From assembly GCA_963082975.1 (NCBI GenBank), contig OY720350.1, positions 16,958,910 through 17,022,909 of the forward strand: a stretch of 64,000 nt of DNA. The letters run 5' to 3'. Positions 1 through 11,340 of the stretch are shown piece by piece. Under the pieces are notes generated by a model. That model was given only the letters and a program-made list of their open reading frames with translations, had not been told where the DNA came from and searched no databases. Both the position numbers and the translations under genes were made by a program. Position 1 is the first letter of the stretch. Every line of letters starts with the position of its first letter. Source of the stretch: Labia minor (taxonomy: Eukaryota; Arthropoda; Insecta; Dermaptera; Spongiphoridae).

Positions 1-108
1 CTATTTTTCTAGATAATCACCAAAAAAGTTGAAAAATTTATTGTAGCGATAAACGAGCTATGAAATTCCTTCCTGATAGAAATCAGCCGCCTAAGTGTAC
101 CATAAGCT
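1..108. other. Unique flanking DNA left of the satellite array
   Basis: This non-repetitive, AT-rich stretch does not match the satellite monomer. Read in the same frame as the mariner relic that follows, it has stops at 10-12 (TAG), 61-63 (TGA) and 103-105 (TAA), so it is not coding now. It could be further decayed mariner sequence or ordinary host DNA; nothing in it is similar enough to say which. No promoter, RNA gene or terminal inverted repeat was recognised. Confidence 0.6.
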
Positions 109-348
109 TTGTGTAAGGTGGGTATCAAAGCTATTGACAGATTATTACAAAGGTCAACGAATGCCTGCCTCGTTGTCATTTTTGGGGCTTACGAGTACCA
201 CGGTGATTCATTCCTTGATCGAATCGTAAAGAGAGACGAGACTTGGGTGAAACAAGTGACAAACTGGCTCAAAAATCAGGCAGTGGATTTCTATAAGGAA
301 GGAACTTCAAAGTTCGTTCATAATTTTTACGGTACAATTAAAAAATGA
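109..348 (+). pseudogene. Mariner-like transposase relic, internally deleted, ending inside the satellite
   Basis: The open frame encodes 79 residues but has no ATG; it opens at a TTG after an in-frame stop, so it is a fragment and not a gene. Residues 31-47 (HGDSFLDRIV then DETWV) match the stretch around the second catalytic acid of mariner/Tc1-type DDE/D transposases, usually written as FLDRIVTGDETW. Residues 53-70 (WLKNQAVDFYKEGTSKFV) match the conserved C-terminal tail of the same family, of the form W-x-x-x-Q-A-x-x-F-Y-x-E-G-x-x-K-x-V. In a full transposase of about 340-350 residues these two regions lie well over 100 residues apart, so the third catalytic acid and its surroundings have been deleted. 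Residues from about 71 on are satellite, not mariner: the frame runs into the first monomer and stops at 346-348. It cannot be an active enzyme. The mariner assignment is fairly secure; the subfamily is not. Confidence 0.75.
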
Positions 349-477
349 AATTTTTAGAAAATAAATAATAAATTCGTTCATTTTACATCATAAAAATATT
401 AAAAAAATATATTATTGATATTTCTGATGAATAATTATTTTTTATCCCGAAAACGGAGGGTCATCCTAGGATGACCT
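317..477 (+). repeat. First (edge) satellite monomer, 161 bp
   Basis: This is the outermost complete copy. It starts at TTCATAATTTTTACGG straight after the mariner relic and ends before the next TTCATAA at 478. Landmarks in it can be used to read all other copies: the TTCGTT box at 373-378 with C379, CTGATGA at 424-430, CCGAAAACGG at 447-456, and the palindrome at 459-476. It carries the TATCCC/CCTAGG version of the GC-rich block. It is no more diverged than interior copies, which is unusual for an array edge. Confidence 0.9.
373..457 (+). other. Hammerhead-like motif order in the monomer (representative copy, speculative)
   Basis: In order, the monomer has TTCGTT-C (373-379), CTGATGA (424-430) and GAA-AACGGA (449-457). 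In hammerhead ribozymes the conserved core is CUGAUGA, then stem II, then GAA and stem III, then a UH cleavage site. Here AACGGA can pair with UUCGUU over six positions including one G-U, which places C379 at the cleavage position. Against it, the bases that should close stem II are A (431) and C (448), and stem I has only one A-U pair next to the core. CCG-AAAA-CGG at 447-456 is a competing hairpin. If related at all, it is probably a degenerate ribozyme. Confidence in function is low; the motif positions are certain. Confidence 0.22.
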
Positions 478-480
478 TTC
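455..480 (+). other. Conserved hairpin / palindrome in every monomer (representative copy)
   Basis: GGTCATCCTAGGATGACC at 459-476 is a perfect 18-bp palindrome with an AvrII-type CCTAGG centre. Read as RNA, the stem extends outward with G-U and A-U pairs (GGAG against TTTC), giving 11 pairs and a 4-base loop, CUAG. The second common version has loop CUAC (CCTACGATG), so the main class difference falls in the loop while both 7-base arms stay intact. The hairpin could form in RNA or as a small cruciform in DNA. It may also simply be a binding site. No function is demonstrated. Confidence 0.75.
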
Positions 481-2369
481 ATAATTTTTACGGAAAAATT
501 AAAAAATGAAATTTTTAGGAAATAAATAAATTCGTTCATTTTACATCATAAAAATATTAAATAAATATATTATTGATATTTCTGATGAATAATTATTTTT
601 TTATGCCGAAAACGGAGGGTCATCCTACGATGAGCTTTCATAATTTTTACGGAAAAATTAAAAAATGAAATTTTTAGGAAATAAATAATAAATTCGTTCA
701 TTTTACATTATAAAAATATTAAATAAATATATTATTGATATTTCTGATGAATAATTATTTTTTTATGCCGAAAACGGAGGGTCATCCTACGATGACCTTT
801 CATAATTTTTACGGTAAAATTAAAAAATGTAATTTTTAGAAAATAAATAAATTCGTTCATTTTACATGATAAAAATATTAAAAAAATATATTATTGATAT
901 TTCTGATGAATAATTATTTTTTATCCCGAAAACGGAGGGTCATCCTAGGATGACCTTTCATAATTTTTACGGAAAAATTAAAAAATGAAATTTTTAGAAA
1001 ATAAATAATAAATTCGTTGATTTTACATCATAAAAATATGAAAAAAATATATTATTGATATTTCTGATGAATAATTATTGTTTTATGCCGAAAACGGAGG
1101 GTCATCCTACGATGACTTTTCATAATTTTTACGGTACAATTAAAAAATGAAATTTTTAGAAAATAAATAATAAATTCGTTCATTTTAGATCTTAAAAATA
1201 TTAAAAAAATATATTATTGATATTTCTGATGAATAATTATTTTTTATCCCGAAAACGGAGGGTCATCCTAGGATGACCTTTCATAATTTTTACGGAAAAA
1301 TTAAAAAATGAAATTTTTAGGAAATAAATAAATTCGTTCATTTTACATCATAAAAATATTAAAAAAATATATTATTGATATTTCTGATGAATAATTATTT
1401 TTTATCCCGAAAACGGAGGGTCATCCTAGGATGACCTTTCATAATTTTTACGGAAAAATTAAAAAATGAAATTTTTAGAAAATAAATAATAAATTCGTTC
1501 ATTTTACATCATAAAAATATTAAAAAAATATATTATTGATATTTCTGATGAATAATTATTTTTTTATGCCGAAAACGGAGGGTCATCCTACGATGACCTT
1601 TCATAATTTGTACGGTACAATTAAAAAATGAAATTTTTAGAAAATAAATAATAAATTCGTTCATTTTACATCATAAAAATATTAAAAAAATATATTATTG
1701 ATATTTCTGATGAATAATTATTGTTTTATGCCGAAAACGGAGGGTCATCCTAGGATGACCTTTCATAATTTTTACGGTACAATTAAAAAATGAAATTTTT
1801 AGAAAATAAATAATAAATTCGTTCATTTTAGATCTTAAAAATATTAAAAAAATATATTATTGATATTTCTGATGAATAATTATTTTTTATCCCGAAAACG
1901 GAGGGTCATCCTAGGATGACCTTTCATAATTTTTACGGTAAAATTAAAAAATGTAATTTTTAGAAAATAAATAAATTCGTTCATTTTACATTATAAAAAT
2001 ATTAAATAAATATATTATTGATATTTCTGATGAATAATTATTTTTTTATGCCGAAAACGGAGGGTCATCCTACGATGACCTTTCATAATTTGTACGGTAC
2101 AATTAAAAAATGAAATTTTTAGAAAATAAATAATAAATTCGTTCATTTTACATCATAAAAATATTAAAAAAATATATTATTGATATTTCTGATGAATAAT
2201 TATTGTTTTATGCCGAAAACGGAGGGTCATCCTAGGATGACCTTTCATAATTTTTACGGAAAAATTAAAAAATGTAATTTTTAGAAAATAAATAAATTCG
2301 TTCATTTTAGATCTTAAAAATATTAAAAAAATATATTATTGATATTTCTGATGAATAATTATTTTTTTA

Positions 2370-4160
2370 TGCCGAAAACGGAGGGTCATCCTACGATGAA
2401 CTTTAATAATTTTTACGGTAAAATTAAAAAATGTAATTTTTAGAAAATAAATAAATTCGTTCATTTTACATCATAAAAATATTAAAAAAATATATTATTG
2501 ATATTTCTGATGAATAATTATTTTTTATCCCGAAAACGGAGGGTCATCCTAGGATGACCTTTCATAATTTTTACGGAAAAATTAAAAAATGAAATTTTTA
2601 GAAAATAAATAATAATTTCGTTGATTTTACATCATAAAAATATGAAAAAAATATATTATTGATATTTCTGATGAATTATTATTTTTTATCCCGAAAACGG
2701 AGGGTCATCCTAGGATGACCTTTCATAATTTTTACGGTAAAATTAAAAAATGTAATTTTTAGAAAATAAATAAATTCGTTCATTTTACATTATAAAAATA
2801 TTAAATAAATATATTATTGATATTTCTGATGAATAATTATTTTTTTATGCCGAAAACGGAGGGTCATCCTACGGTGACCTTTCATAATTTGTACGGTACA
2901 ATTAAAAAATGAAATTTTTAGGAAATAAATAATAAATTCGTTCGTTTTACATCATAAAAATATTAAAAAAATATATTATTGATCTTTCTGATGAATAATT
3001 ATTTTTTTATGCCGAAAACGGAGGGTCATCCTACGATGACCTTTCATAATTTTTACGGTACAATTAAAAAATGAAATTTTTAGAAAATAAATAATAAATT
3101 CGTTCATTTTACATCATAAAAATATTAAAAAAATATATTATTGATATTTCTGATGAATAATTATTGTTTTATGCCGAAAACGGAGGGTCATACTACGATG
3201 ACCTTTCATAATTTTTACGGTACAATTAAAAAATGAAATTTTTAGAAAATAAATAATAAATTCGTTCATTTTAGATCTTAAAAATATTAAAAAAATATAT
3301 TATTGATATTTCTGATGAATAATTATTTTTTATCCCGAAAACGGAGGGTCATCCTAGGATGACCTTTCATAATTTTTACGGTAAAATTAAAAAATGTAAT
3401 TTTTAGAAAATAAATAAATTCGTTCATTTTACATTATAAAAATATTAAATAAATATATTATTGATATTTCTGATGAATAATTATTTTTTTATGCCGAAAA
3501 CGGAGGGTCATCCTACGATGACCTTTCATAATTTGTACGGTACAATTAAAAAATGAAATTTTTAGAAACTAAATAATAAATTCGTTCATTTTACATTATA
3601 AAAATATTAAATAAATATATTATTGATATTGCTGATGAATAATTATTTTTTTATGCCGAAAACGGAGGGTCATCCTACGATGACCTTTCATAATTTGTAC
3701 GGTACAATTAAAAAATGAAATTTTTAGAAAATAAATAATAAATTCGTTCATTTTACATCATAAAAATATTAAAAAAATATATTATTGATATTTCTGATGA
3801 ATAATTATTGTTTTATGCCGAAAACGGAGGGTCATCCTAGGATGACCTTTCATAATTTTTACGGAAAAATTAAAAAATGAAATTTTTAGAAAATAAATAA
3901 ATTCGTTCATTTTACATCATAAAAATATTAAATAAATGTATTATTGATATTTCTGATGAATAATTATTTTTTTATGCCGAAAACGGAGGGTCATCCTACG
4001 ATGACCTTTCATAATTTGTACGGTACAATTAAAAAATGAAATTTTTAGAAAATAAATAATAAATTCGTTCATTTTACATCATAAAAATATTAAAAAAATA
4101 TATTATTGATATTTCTGATGAATAATTATTGTTTTATGCCGAAAACGGAGGGTCATCCTA
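2370..4160 (+). repeat. Segment duplicated 1,929 bp downstream (12-monomer register), left copy
   Basis: Diagnostic sites line up at a constant offset of 1,929 bp: CGGTGACC at 2872 and 4801, TACTACG at 3191 and 5120, and the GAAACTAAAT and AAATGTATT classes that follow. Matching fails before about 2370 (2397 has TGAACTTTAA, not shared) and after about 4160. The right copy is therefore about 4300-6090. One visible difference is TTGTACGG at 4015 against TTTTACGG in the partner. The two copies are adjacent, as expected from unequal exchange one HOR out of register. Confidence 0.75.
2561..4007 (+). repeat. Higher-order repeat core, nine monomers in order J-B-K-G-A-B-C-D-E
   Basis: The letters are mine; each names a monomer class by its linked differences. 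J (2561-2721): TTCGTTG, ATATGAAAAAA, GATGAATTATT. B (2722-2880, ending CGGTGACC): GGTAAAATT, TGTAATTT, ACATTAT. K (2881-3042): TTCGTTCG with GATCTTTCTG. G (3043-3204): GTTTTATGCC with CATACTACG. A (3205-3365): AGATCT, a BglII-type site, with TATCCC. B again (3366-3524). C (3525-3686): GAAACTAAATAA with GATATTGCTG. D (3687-3848): TTGTACGG with GTTTTATGCC and CCTAGG. E (3849-4007): AAATAAATGTATT. The same order returns at 4490-5936 and at many later places, so the unit of amplification is a multi-monomer block and not the single monomer. Confidence 0.85.
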
Positions 4161-4639
4161 GGATGACCTTTCATAATTTTTACGGAAAAATTAAAAAATG
4201 AAATTTTTAGGAAATAAATAATAAATTCGTTCATTTTACATTATAAAAATATTAAATAAATATATTATTGATATTTCTGATGAATAATTATTTTTTTATG
4301 CCGAAAACGGAGGGTCATCCTACGATGACCTTTCATAATTTTTACGGTAAAATTAAAAAATGTAATTTTTAGAAAATAAATAAATTCGTTCATTTTACAT
4401 CATAAAAATATTAAAAAAATATATTATTGATATTTCTGATGAATAATTATTTTTTATCCCGAAAACGGAGGGTCATCCTAGGATGACCTTTCATAATTTT
4501 TACGGAAAAATTAAAAAATGAAATTTTTAGAAAATAAATAATAATTTCGTTGATTTTACATCATAAAAATATGAAAAAAATATATTATTGATATTTCTGA
4601 TGAATTATTATTTTTTATCCCGAAAACGGAGGGTCATCC

Positions 4640-7600
4640 TAGGATGACCTTTCATAATTTTTACGGTAAAATTAAAAAATGTAATTTTTAGAAAATAAAT
4701 AAATTCGTTCATTTTACATTATAAAAATATTAAATAAATATATTATTGATATTTCTGATGAATAATTATTTTTTTATGCCGAAAACGGAGGGTCATCCTA
4801 CGGTGACCTTTCATAATTTGTACGGTACAATTAAAAAATGAAATTTTTAGGAAATAAATAATAAATTCGTTCGTTTTACATCATAAAAATATTAAAAAAA
4901 TATATTATTGATCTTTCTGATGAATAATTATTTTTTTATGCCGAAAACGGAGGGTCATCCTACGATGACCTTTCATAATTTTTACGGTACAATTAAAAAA
5001 TGAAATTTTTAGAAAATAAATAATAAATTCGTTCATTTTACATCATAAAAATATTAAAAAAATATATTATTGATATTTCTGATGAATAATTATTGTTTTA
5101 TGCCGAAAACGGAGGGTCATACTACGATGACCTTTCATAATTTTTACGGTACAATTAAAAAATGAAATTTTTAGAAAATAAATAATAAATTCGTTCATTT
5201 TAGATCTTAAAAATATTAAAAAAATATATTATTGATATTTCTGATGAATAATTATTTTTTATCCCGAAAACGGAGGGTCATCCTAGGATGACCTTTCATA
5301 ATTTTTACGGTAAAATTAAAAAATGTAATTTTTAGAAAATAAATAAATTCGTTCATTTTACATTATAAAAATATTAAATAAATATATTATTGATATTTCT
5401 GATGAATAATTATTTTTTTATGCCGAAAACGGAGGGTCATCCTACGATGACCTTTCATAATTTGTACGGTACAATTAAAAAATGAAATTTTTAGAAACTA
5501 AATAATAAATTCGTTCATTTTACATTATAAAAATATTAAATAAATATATTATTGATATTGCTGATGAATAATTATTTTTTTATGCCGAAAACGGAGGGTC
5601 ATCCTACGATGACCTTTCATAATTTGTACGGTACAATTAAAAAATGAAATTTTTAGAAAATAAATAATAAATTCGTTCATTTTACATCATAAAAATATTA
5701 AAAAAATATATTATTGATATTTCTGATGAATAATTATTGTTTTATGCCGAAAACGGAGGGTCATCCTAGGATGACCTTTCATAATTTTTACGGAAAAATT
5801 AAAAAATGAAATTTTTAGAAAATAAATAAATTCGTTCATTTTACATCATAAAAATATTAAATAAATGTATTATTGATATTTCTGATGAATAATTATTTTT
5901 TTATGCCGAAAACGGAGGGTCATCCTACGATGACCTTTCATAATTTTTACGGTACAATTAAAAAATGAAATTTTTAGAAAATAAATAATAAATTCGTTCA
6001 TTTTACATCATAAAAATATTAAAAAAATATATTATTGATATTTCTGATGAATAATTATTGTTTTATGCCGAAAACGGAGGGTCATCCTACGATGACCTTT
6101 CATAATTTGTACGGTACAATTAAAAAATGAAATTTTTAGAAAATAAATAATAAATTCGTTCATTTTAGATCTTAAAAATATTAAAAAAATATATTATTGA
6201 TATTTCTGATGAATAATTATTTTTTATCCCGAAAACGGAGGGTCATCCTAGGATGACCTTTCATAATTTTTACGGAAAAATTAAAAAATGAAATTTTTAG
6301 GAAATAAATAATAAATTCGTTCATTTTACATTATAAAAATATTAAATAAATATATTATTGATATTGCTGATGAATAATTATTTTTTTATGCCGAAAACGG
6401 AGGGTCATCCTACGATGACCTTTCATAATTTGTACGGTACAATTAAAAAATGAAATTTTTAGAAAATAAATAATAAATTCGTTCATTTTACATCATAAAA
6501 ATATTAAAAAAATATATTATTGATATTTCTGATGAATAATTATTGTTTTATGCCGAAAACGGAGGGTCATCCTAGGATGACCTTTCATAATTTTTACGGA
6601 AAAATTAAAAAATGAAATTTTTAGAAAATAAATAAATTCGTTCATTTTACATCATAAAAATATTAAATAAATGTATTATTGATATTTCTGATGAATAATT
6701 ATTTTTTTATGCCGAAAACGGAGGGTCATCCTACGATGACCTTTCATAATTTTTACGGTACAATTAAAAAATGAAATTTTTAGAAAATAAATAATAAATT
6801 CGTTCATTTTACATCATAAAAATATTGAAAAAAATATATTATTGATATTTCTGATGAATAAAAATTGTTTTATGCCGAAAACGGAGGGTCATCCTACGAT
6901 GACCTTTCATAATTTTTACGGTACAATTAAAAAATGAAATTTTTAGAAAATAAATAATAAATTCGTTCATTTTAGATCTTAAAAATATTAAAAAAATATA
7001 TTATTGATATTTCTGATGAATAATTATTTTTTATCCCGAAAACGGAGGGTCATCCTAGGATGACCTTTCATAATTTTTACGGAAAAATTAAAAAATGAAA
7101 TTTTTAGGAAATAAATAAATTCGTTCATTTTACATCATAAAAATATTAAATAAATATATTATTGATATTTCTGATGAATAATTATTTTTTATGCCGAAAA
7201 CGGAGGGTCATCCTACGATGAGCTTTCATAATTTTTACGGAAAAATTAAAAAATGAAATTTTTAGGAAATAAATAATAAATTCGTTCATTTTACATTATA
7301 AAAATATTAAATAAATATATTATTGATATTTCTGATGAATAATTATTTTTTTATGCCGAAAACGGAGGGTCATCCTACGATGACCTTTCATAATTTTTAC
7401 GGTAAAATTAAAAAATGTAATTTTTAGAAAATAAATAAATTCGTTCATTTTACATCATAAAAATATTAAAAAAATATATTATTGATATTTCTGATGAATA
7501 ATTATTTTTTATCCCGAAAACGGAGGGTCATCCTAGGATGACCTTTCATAATTTTTACGGAAAAATTAAAAAATGAAATTTTTAGAAAATAAATAATAAA

Positions 7601-10600
7601 TTCGTTGATTTTACATCATAAAAATATGAAAAAAATATATTATTGATATTTCTGATGAATAATTATTTTTTTATGCCGAAAACGGAGGGTCATCCTACGG
7701 TGACCTTTCATAATTTGTACGGTACAATTAAAAAATGAAATTTTTAGGAAATAAATAATAAATTCGTTCGTTTTACATCATAAAAATATTAAAAAAATAT
7801 ATTATTGATCTTTCTGATGAATAATTATTTTTTTATGCCGAAAACGGAGGGTCATCCTACGATGACCTTTCATAATTTTTACGGTACAATTAAAAAATGA
7901 AATTTTTAGAAAATAAATAATAAATTCGTTCATTTTACATCATAAAAATATTAAAAAAATATATTATTGATATTTCTGATGAATAATTATTGTTTTATGC
8001 CGAAAACGGAGGGTCATACTACGATGACCTTTCATAATTTTTACGGTACAATTAAAAAATGAAATTTTTAGAAAATAAATAATAAATTCGTTCATTTTAG
8101 ATCTTAAAAATATTAAAAAAATATATTATTGATATTTCTGATGAATAATTATTTTTTATCCCGAAAACGGAGGGTCATCCTAGGATGACCTTTCATAATT
8201 TTTACGGTAAAATTAAAAAATGTAATTTTTAGAAAATAAATAAATTCGTTCATTTTACATTATAAAAATATTAAATAAATATATTATTGATATTTCTGAT
8301 GAATAATTATTTTTTTATGCCGAAAACGGAGGGTCATCCTACGATGACCTTTCATAATTTGTACGGTACAATTAAAAAATGAAATTTTTAGAAACTAAAT
8401 AATAAATTCGTTCATTTTACATTATAAAAATATTAAATAAATATATTATTGATATTGCTGATGAATAATTATTTTTTTATGCCGAAAACGGAGGGTCATC
8501 CTACGATGACCTTTCATAATTTGTACGGTACAATTAAAAAATGAAATTTTTAGAAAATAAATAATAAATTCGTTCATTTTACATCATAAAAATATTAAAA
8601 AAATATATTATTGATATTTCTGATGAATAATTAATGTTTTATGCCGAAAACGGAGCGTCATCCTAGGATGACCTTTCATAATTTTTACGGAAAAATTAAA
8701 AAATGAAATTTTTAGAAAATAAATAAATTCGTTCATTTTACATCATAAAAATATTAAATAAATGTATTATTGATATTTCTGATGAATAATTATTTTTTTA
8801 TGCCGAAAACGGAGGGTCATCCTACGATGACCTTTCATAATTTGTACGGTACAATTAAAAAATGAAATTTTTAGAAAATAAATAATAAATTCGTTCATTT
8901 TACATCATAAAAATATTAAAAAAATATATTATTGATATTTCTGATGAATAATTATTGTTTTATGCCGAAAACGGAGGGTCATCCTAGGATGACCTTTCAT
9001 AATTTTTACGGAAAAATTAAAAAATGAAATTTTTAGGAAATAAATAATAAATTCGTTCATTTTACATTATAAAAATATTAAATAAATATATTATTGATAT
9101 TTCTGATGAATAATTATTTTTTTATGCCGAAAACGGAGGGTCATCCTAGGATGACCTTTCATAATTTTTACGGAAAAATTAAAAAATGAAATTTTTAGAA
9201 AATAAATAATAATTTCGTTGATTTTACATCATAAAAATATTAAAAAAATATATTATTGATATTTCTGATGAATTATTATTTTTTATCCCGAAAACGGAGG
9301 GTCATCCTAGGATGACCTTTCATAATTTTTACGGTAAAATTAAAAAATGTAATTTTTAGAAAATAAATAAATTCGTTCATTTTACATTATAAAAATATTA
9401 AATAAATATATTATTGATATTTCTGATGAATAATTATTTTTTTATGCCGAAAACGGAGGGTCATCCTACGGTGACCTTTCATAATTTGTACGGTACAATT
9501 AAAAAATGAAATTTTTAGGAAATAAATAATAAATTCGTTCGTTTTACATCATAAAAATATTAAAAAAATATATTATTGATCTTTCTGATGAATAATTATT
9601 TTTTTATGCCGAAAACGGAGGGTCATCCTACGATGACCTTTCATAATTTTTACGGTACAATTAAAAAATGAAATTTTTAGAAAATAAATAATAAATTCGT
9701 TCATTTTAGATCTTAAAAATATTAAAAAAATATATTATTGATATTTCTGATGAATAATTATTTTTTATCCCGAAAACGGAGGGTCATCCTAGGATGACCT
9801 TTCATAATTTTTACGGAAAAATTAAAAAATGAAATTTTTAGGAAATAAATAATAAATTCGTTCATTTTACATTATAAAAATATTAAATAAATATATTATT
9901 GATATTTCTGATGAATAATTATTTTTTTATGCCGAAAACGGAGGGTCATCCTAGGATGACCTTTCATAATTTTTACGGTAAAATTAAAAAATGTAATTTT
10001 TAGAAAATAAATAAATTCGTTCATTTTACATTATAAAAATATTAAATAAATATATTATTGATATTTCTGATGAATAATTATTTTTTTATGCCGAAAACGG
10101 AGGGTCATCCTACGATGACCTTTCATAATTTGTACGGTACAATTAAAAAATGAAATTTTTAGAAACTAAATAATAAATTCGTTCATTTTACATTATAAAA
10201 ATATTAAATAAATATATTATTGATATTGCTGATGAATAATTATTTTTTTATGCCGAAAACGGAGGGTCATCCTACGATGACCTTTCATAATTTGTACGGT
10301 ACAATTAAAAAATGAAATTTTTAGAAAATAAATAATAAATTCGTTCATTTTACATCATAAAAATATTAAAAAAATATATTATTGATATTTCTGATGAATA
10401 ATTATTGTTTTATGCCGAAAACGGAGGGTCATCCTAGGATGACCTTTCATAATTTTTACGGAAAAATTAAAAAATGAAATTTTTAGAAAATAAATAAATT
10501 CGTTCATTTTACATCATAAAAATATTAAATAAATGTATTATTGATATTTCTGATGAATAATTATTTTTTTATGCCGAAAACGGAGGGTCATCCTACGATG

Positions 10601-11340
10601 ACCTTTCATAATTTTTACGGTACAATTAAAAAATGAAATTTTTAGAAAATAAATAATAAATTCGTTCATTTTACATCATAAAAATATTAAAAAAATATAT
10701 TATTGATATTTCTGATGAATAATTATTGTTTTATGCCGAAAACGGAGGGTCATCCTACGATGACCTTTCATAATTTTTACGGTACAATTAAAAAATGAAA
10801 TTTTTAGAAAATAAATAATAAATTCGTTCATTTTAGATCTTAAAAATATTAAAAAAATATATTATTGATATTTCTGATGAATAATTATTTTTTATCCCGA
10901 AAACGGAGGGTCATCCTAGGATGACCTTTCATAATTTTTACGGAAAAATTAAAAAATGAAATTTTTAGGAAATAAATAAATTCGTTCATTTTACATCATA
11001 AAAATATTAAATAAATATATTATTGATATTTCTGATGAATAATTATTTTTTTATGCCGAAAACGGAGGGTCATCCTACGATGAGCTTTCATAATTTTTAC
11101 GGAAAAATTAAAAAATGAAATTTTTAGGAAATAAATAATAAATTCGTTCATTTTACATTATAAAAATATTAAATAAATATATTATTGATATTTCTGATGA
11201 ATAATTATTTTTTTATGCCGAAAACGGAGGGTCATCCTACGATGACCTTTCATAATTTTTACGGTAAAATTAAAAAATGTAATTTTTAGAAAATAAATAA
11301 ATTCGTTCATTTTACATCATAAAAATATTAAAAAAATAAA
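4640..11340 (+). repeat. Left copy of a 6.7-kb block duplicated about 7.5 kb downstream
   Basis: This block matches 12,200-18,738 almost base for base. The offset is exactly 7,560 bp up to about 7,218 (the private AATAAAAATTG variant at 6858 recurs 7,560 bp on) and 7,398 bp after it (TTAATGTTTT at 8631 and 16,029). Divergence begins near 11,340, where this copy has AAAAAATAAATTATTG and then the GTTTTATGCC type. The block contains several HOR cores, including the one at 4490-5936. Confidence 0.85.

Noticed and set aside
109..348. A functional short gene
   Set aside because: It has no ATG and an internal deletion of the transposase, and its last codons belong to the satellite.
318..360. TTGTACGGTACAA inverted repeat as a class-specific operator
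   Set aside because: Six-base arms around one base occur in only some classes and arise from a single T-to-G change. No independent support for a binding site was seen.
373..389. The TTCG box as a CENP-B box
   Set aside because: The CENP-B box needs TTCG, then A five bases on, then CGGG. TTCGTTCATTTTACAT lacks both the A and the CGGG. The reverse-strand TTCGGCATAAA also lacks the CGGG.
471..509. A 12-codon open frame (ATG to TGA) repeated in most monomers, with GGAGG a short way upstream resembling a ribosome binding site
   Set aside because: It is far too short, it lies in satellite DNA of what is probably an animal, and classes with CGGTG or ATACCC lose the ATG. The GGAGG is part of the hairpin.
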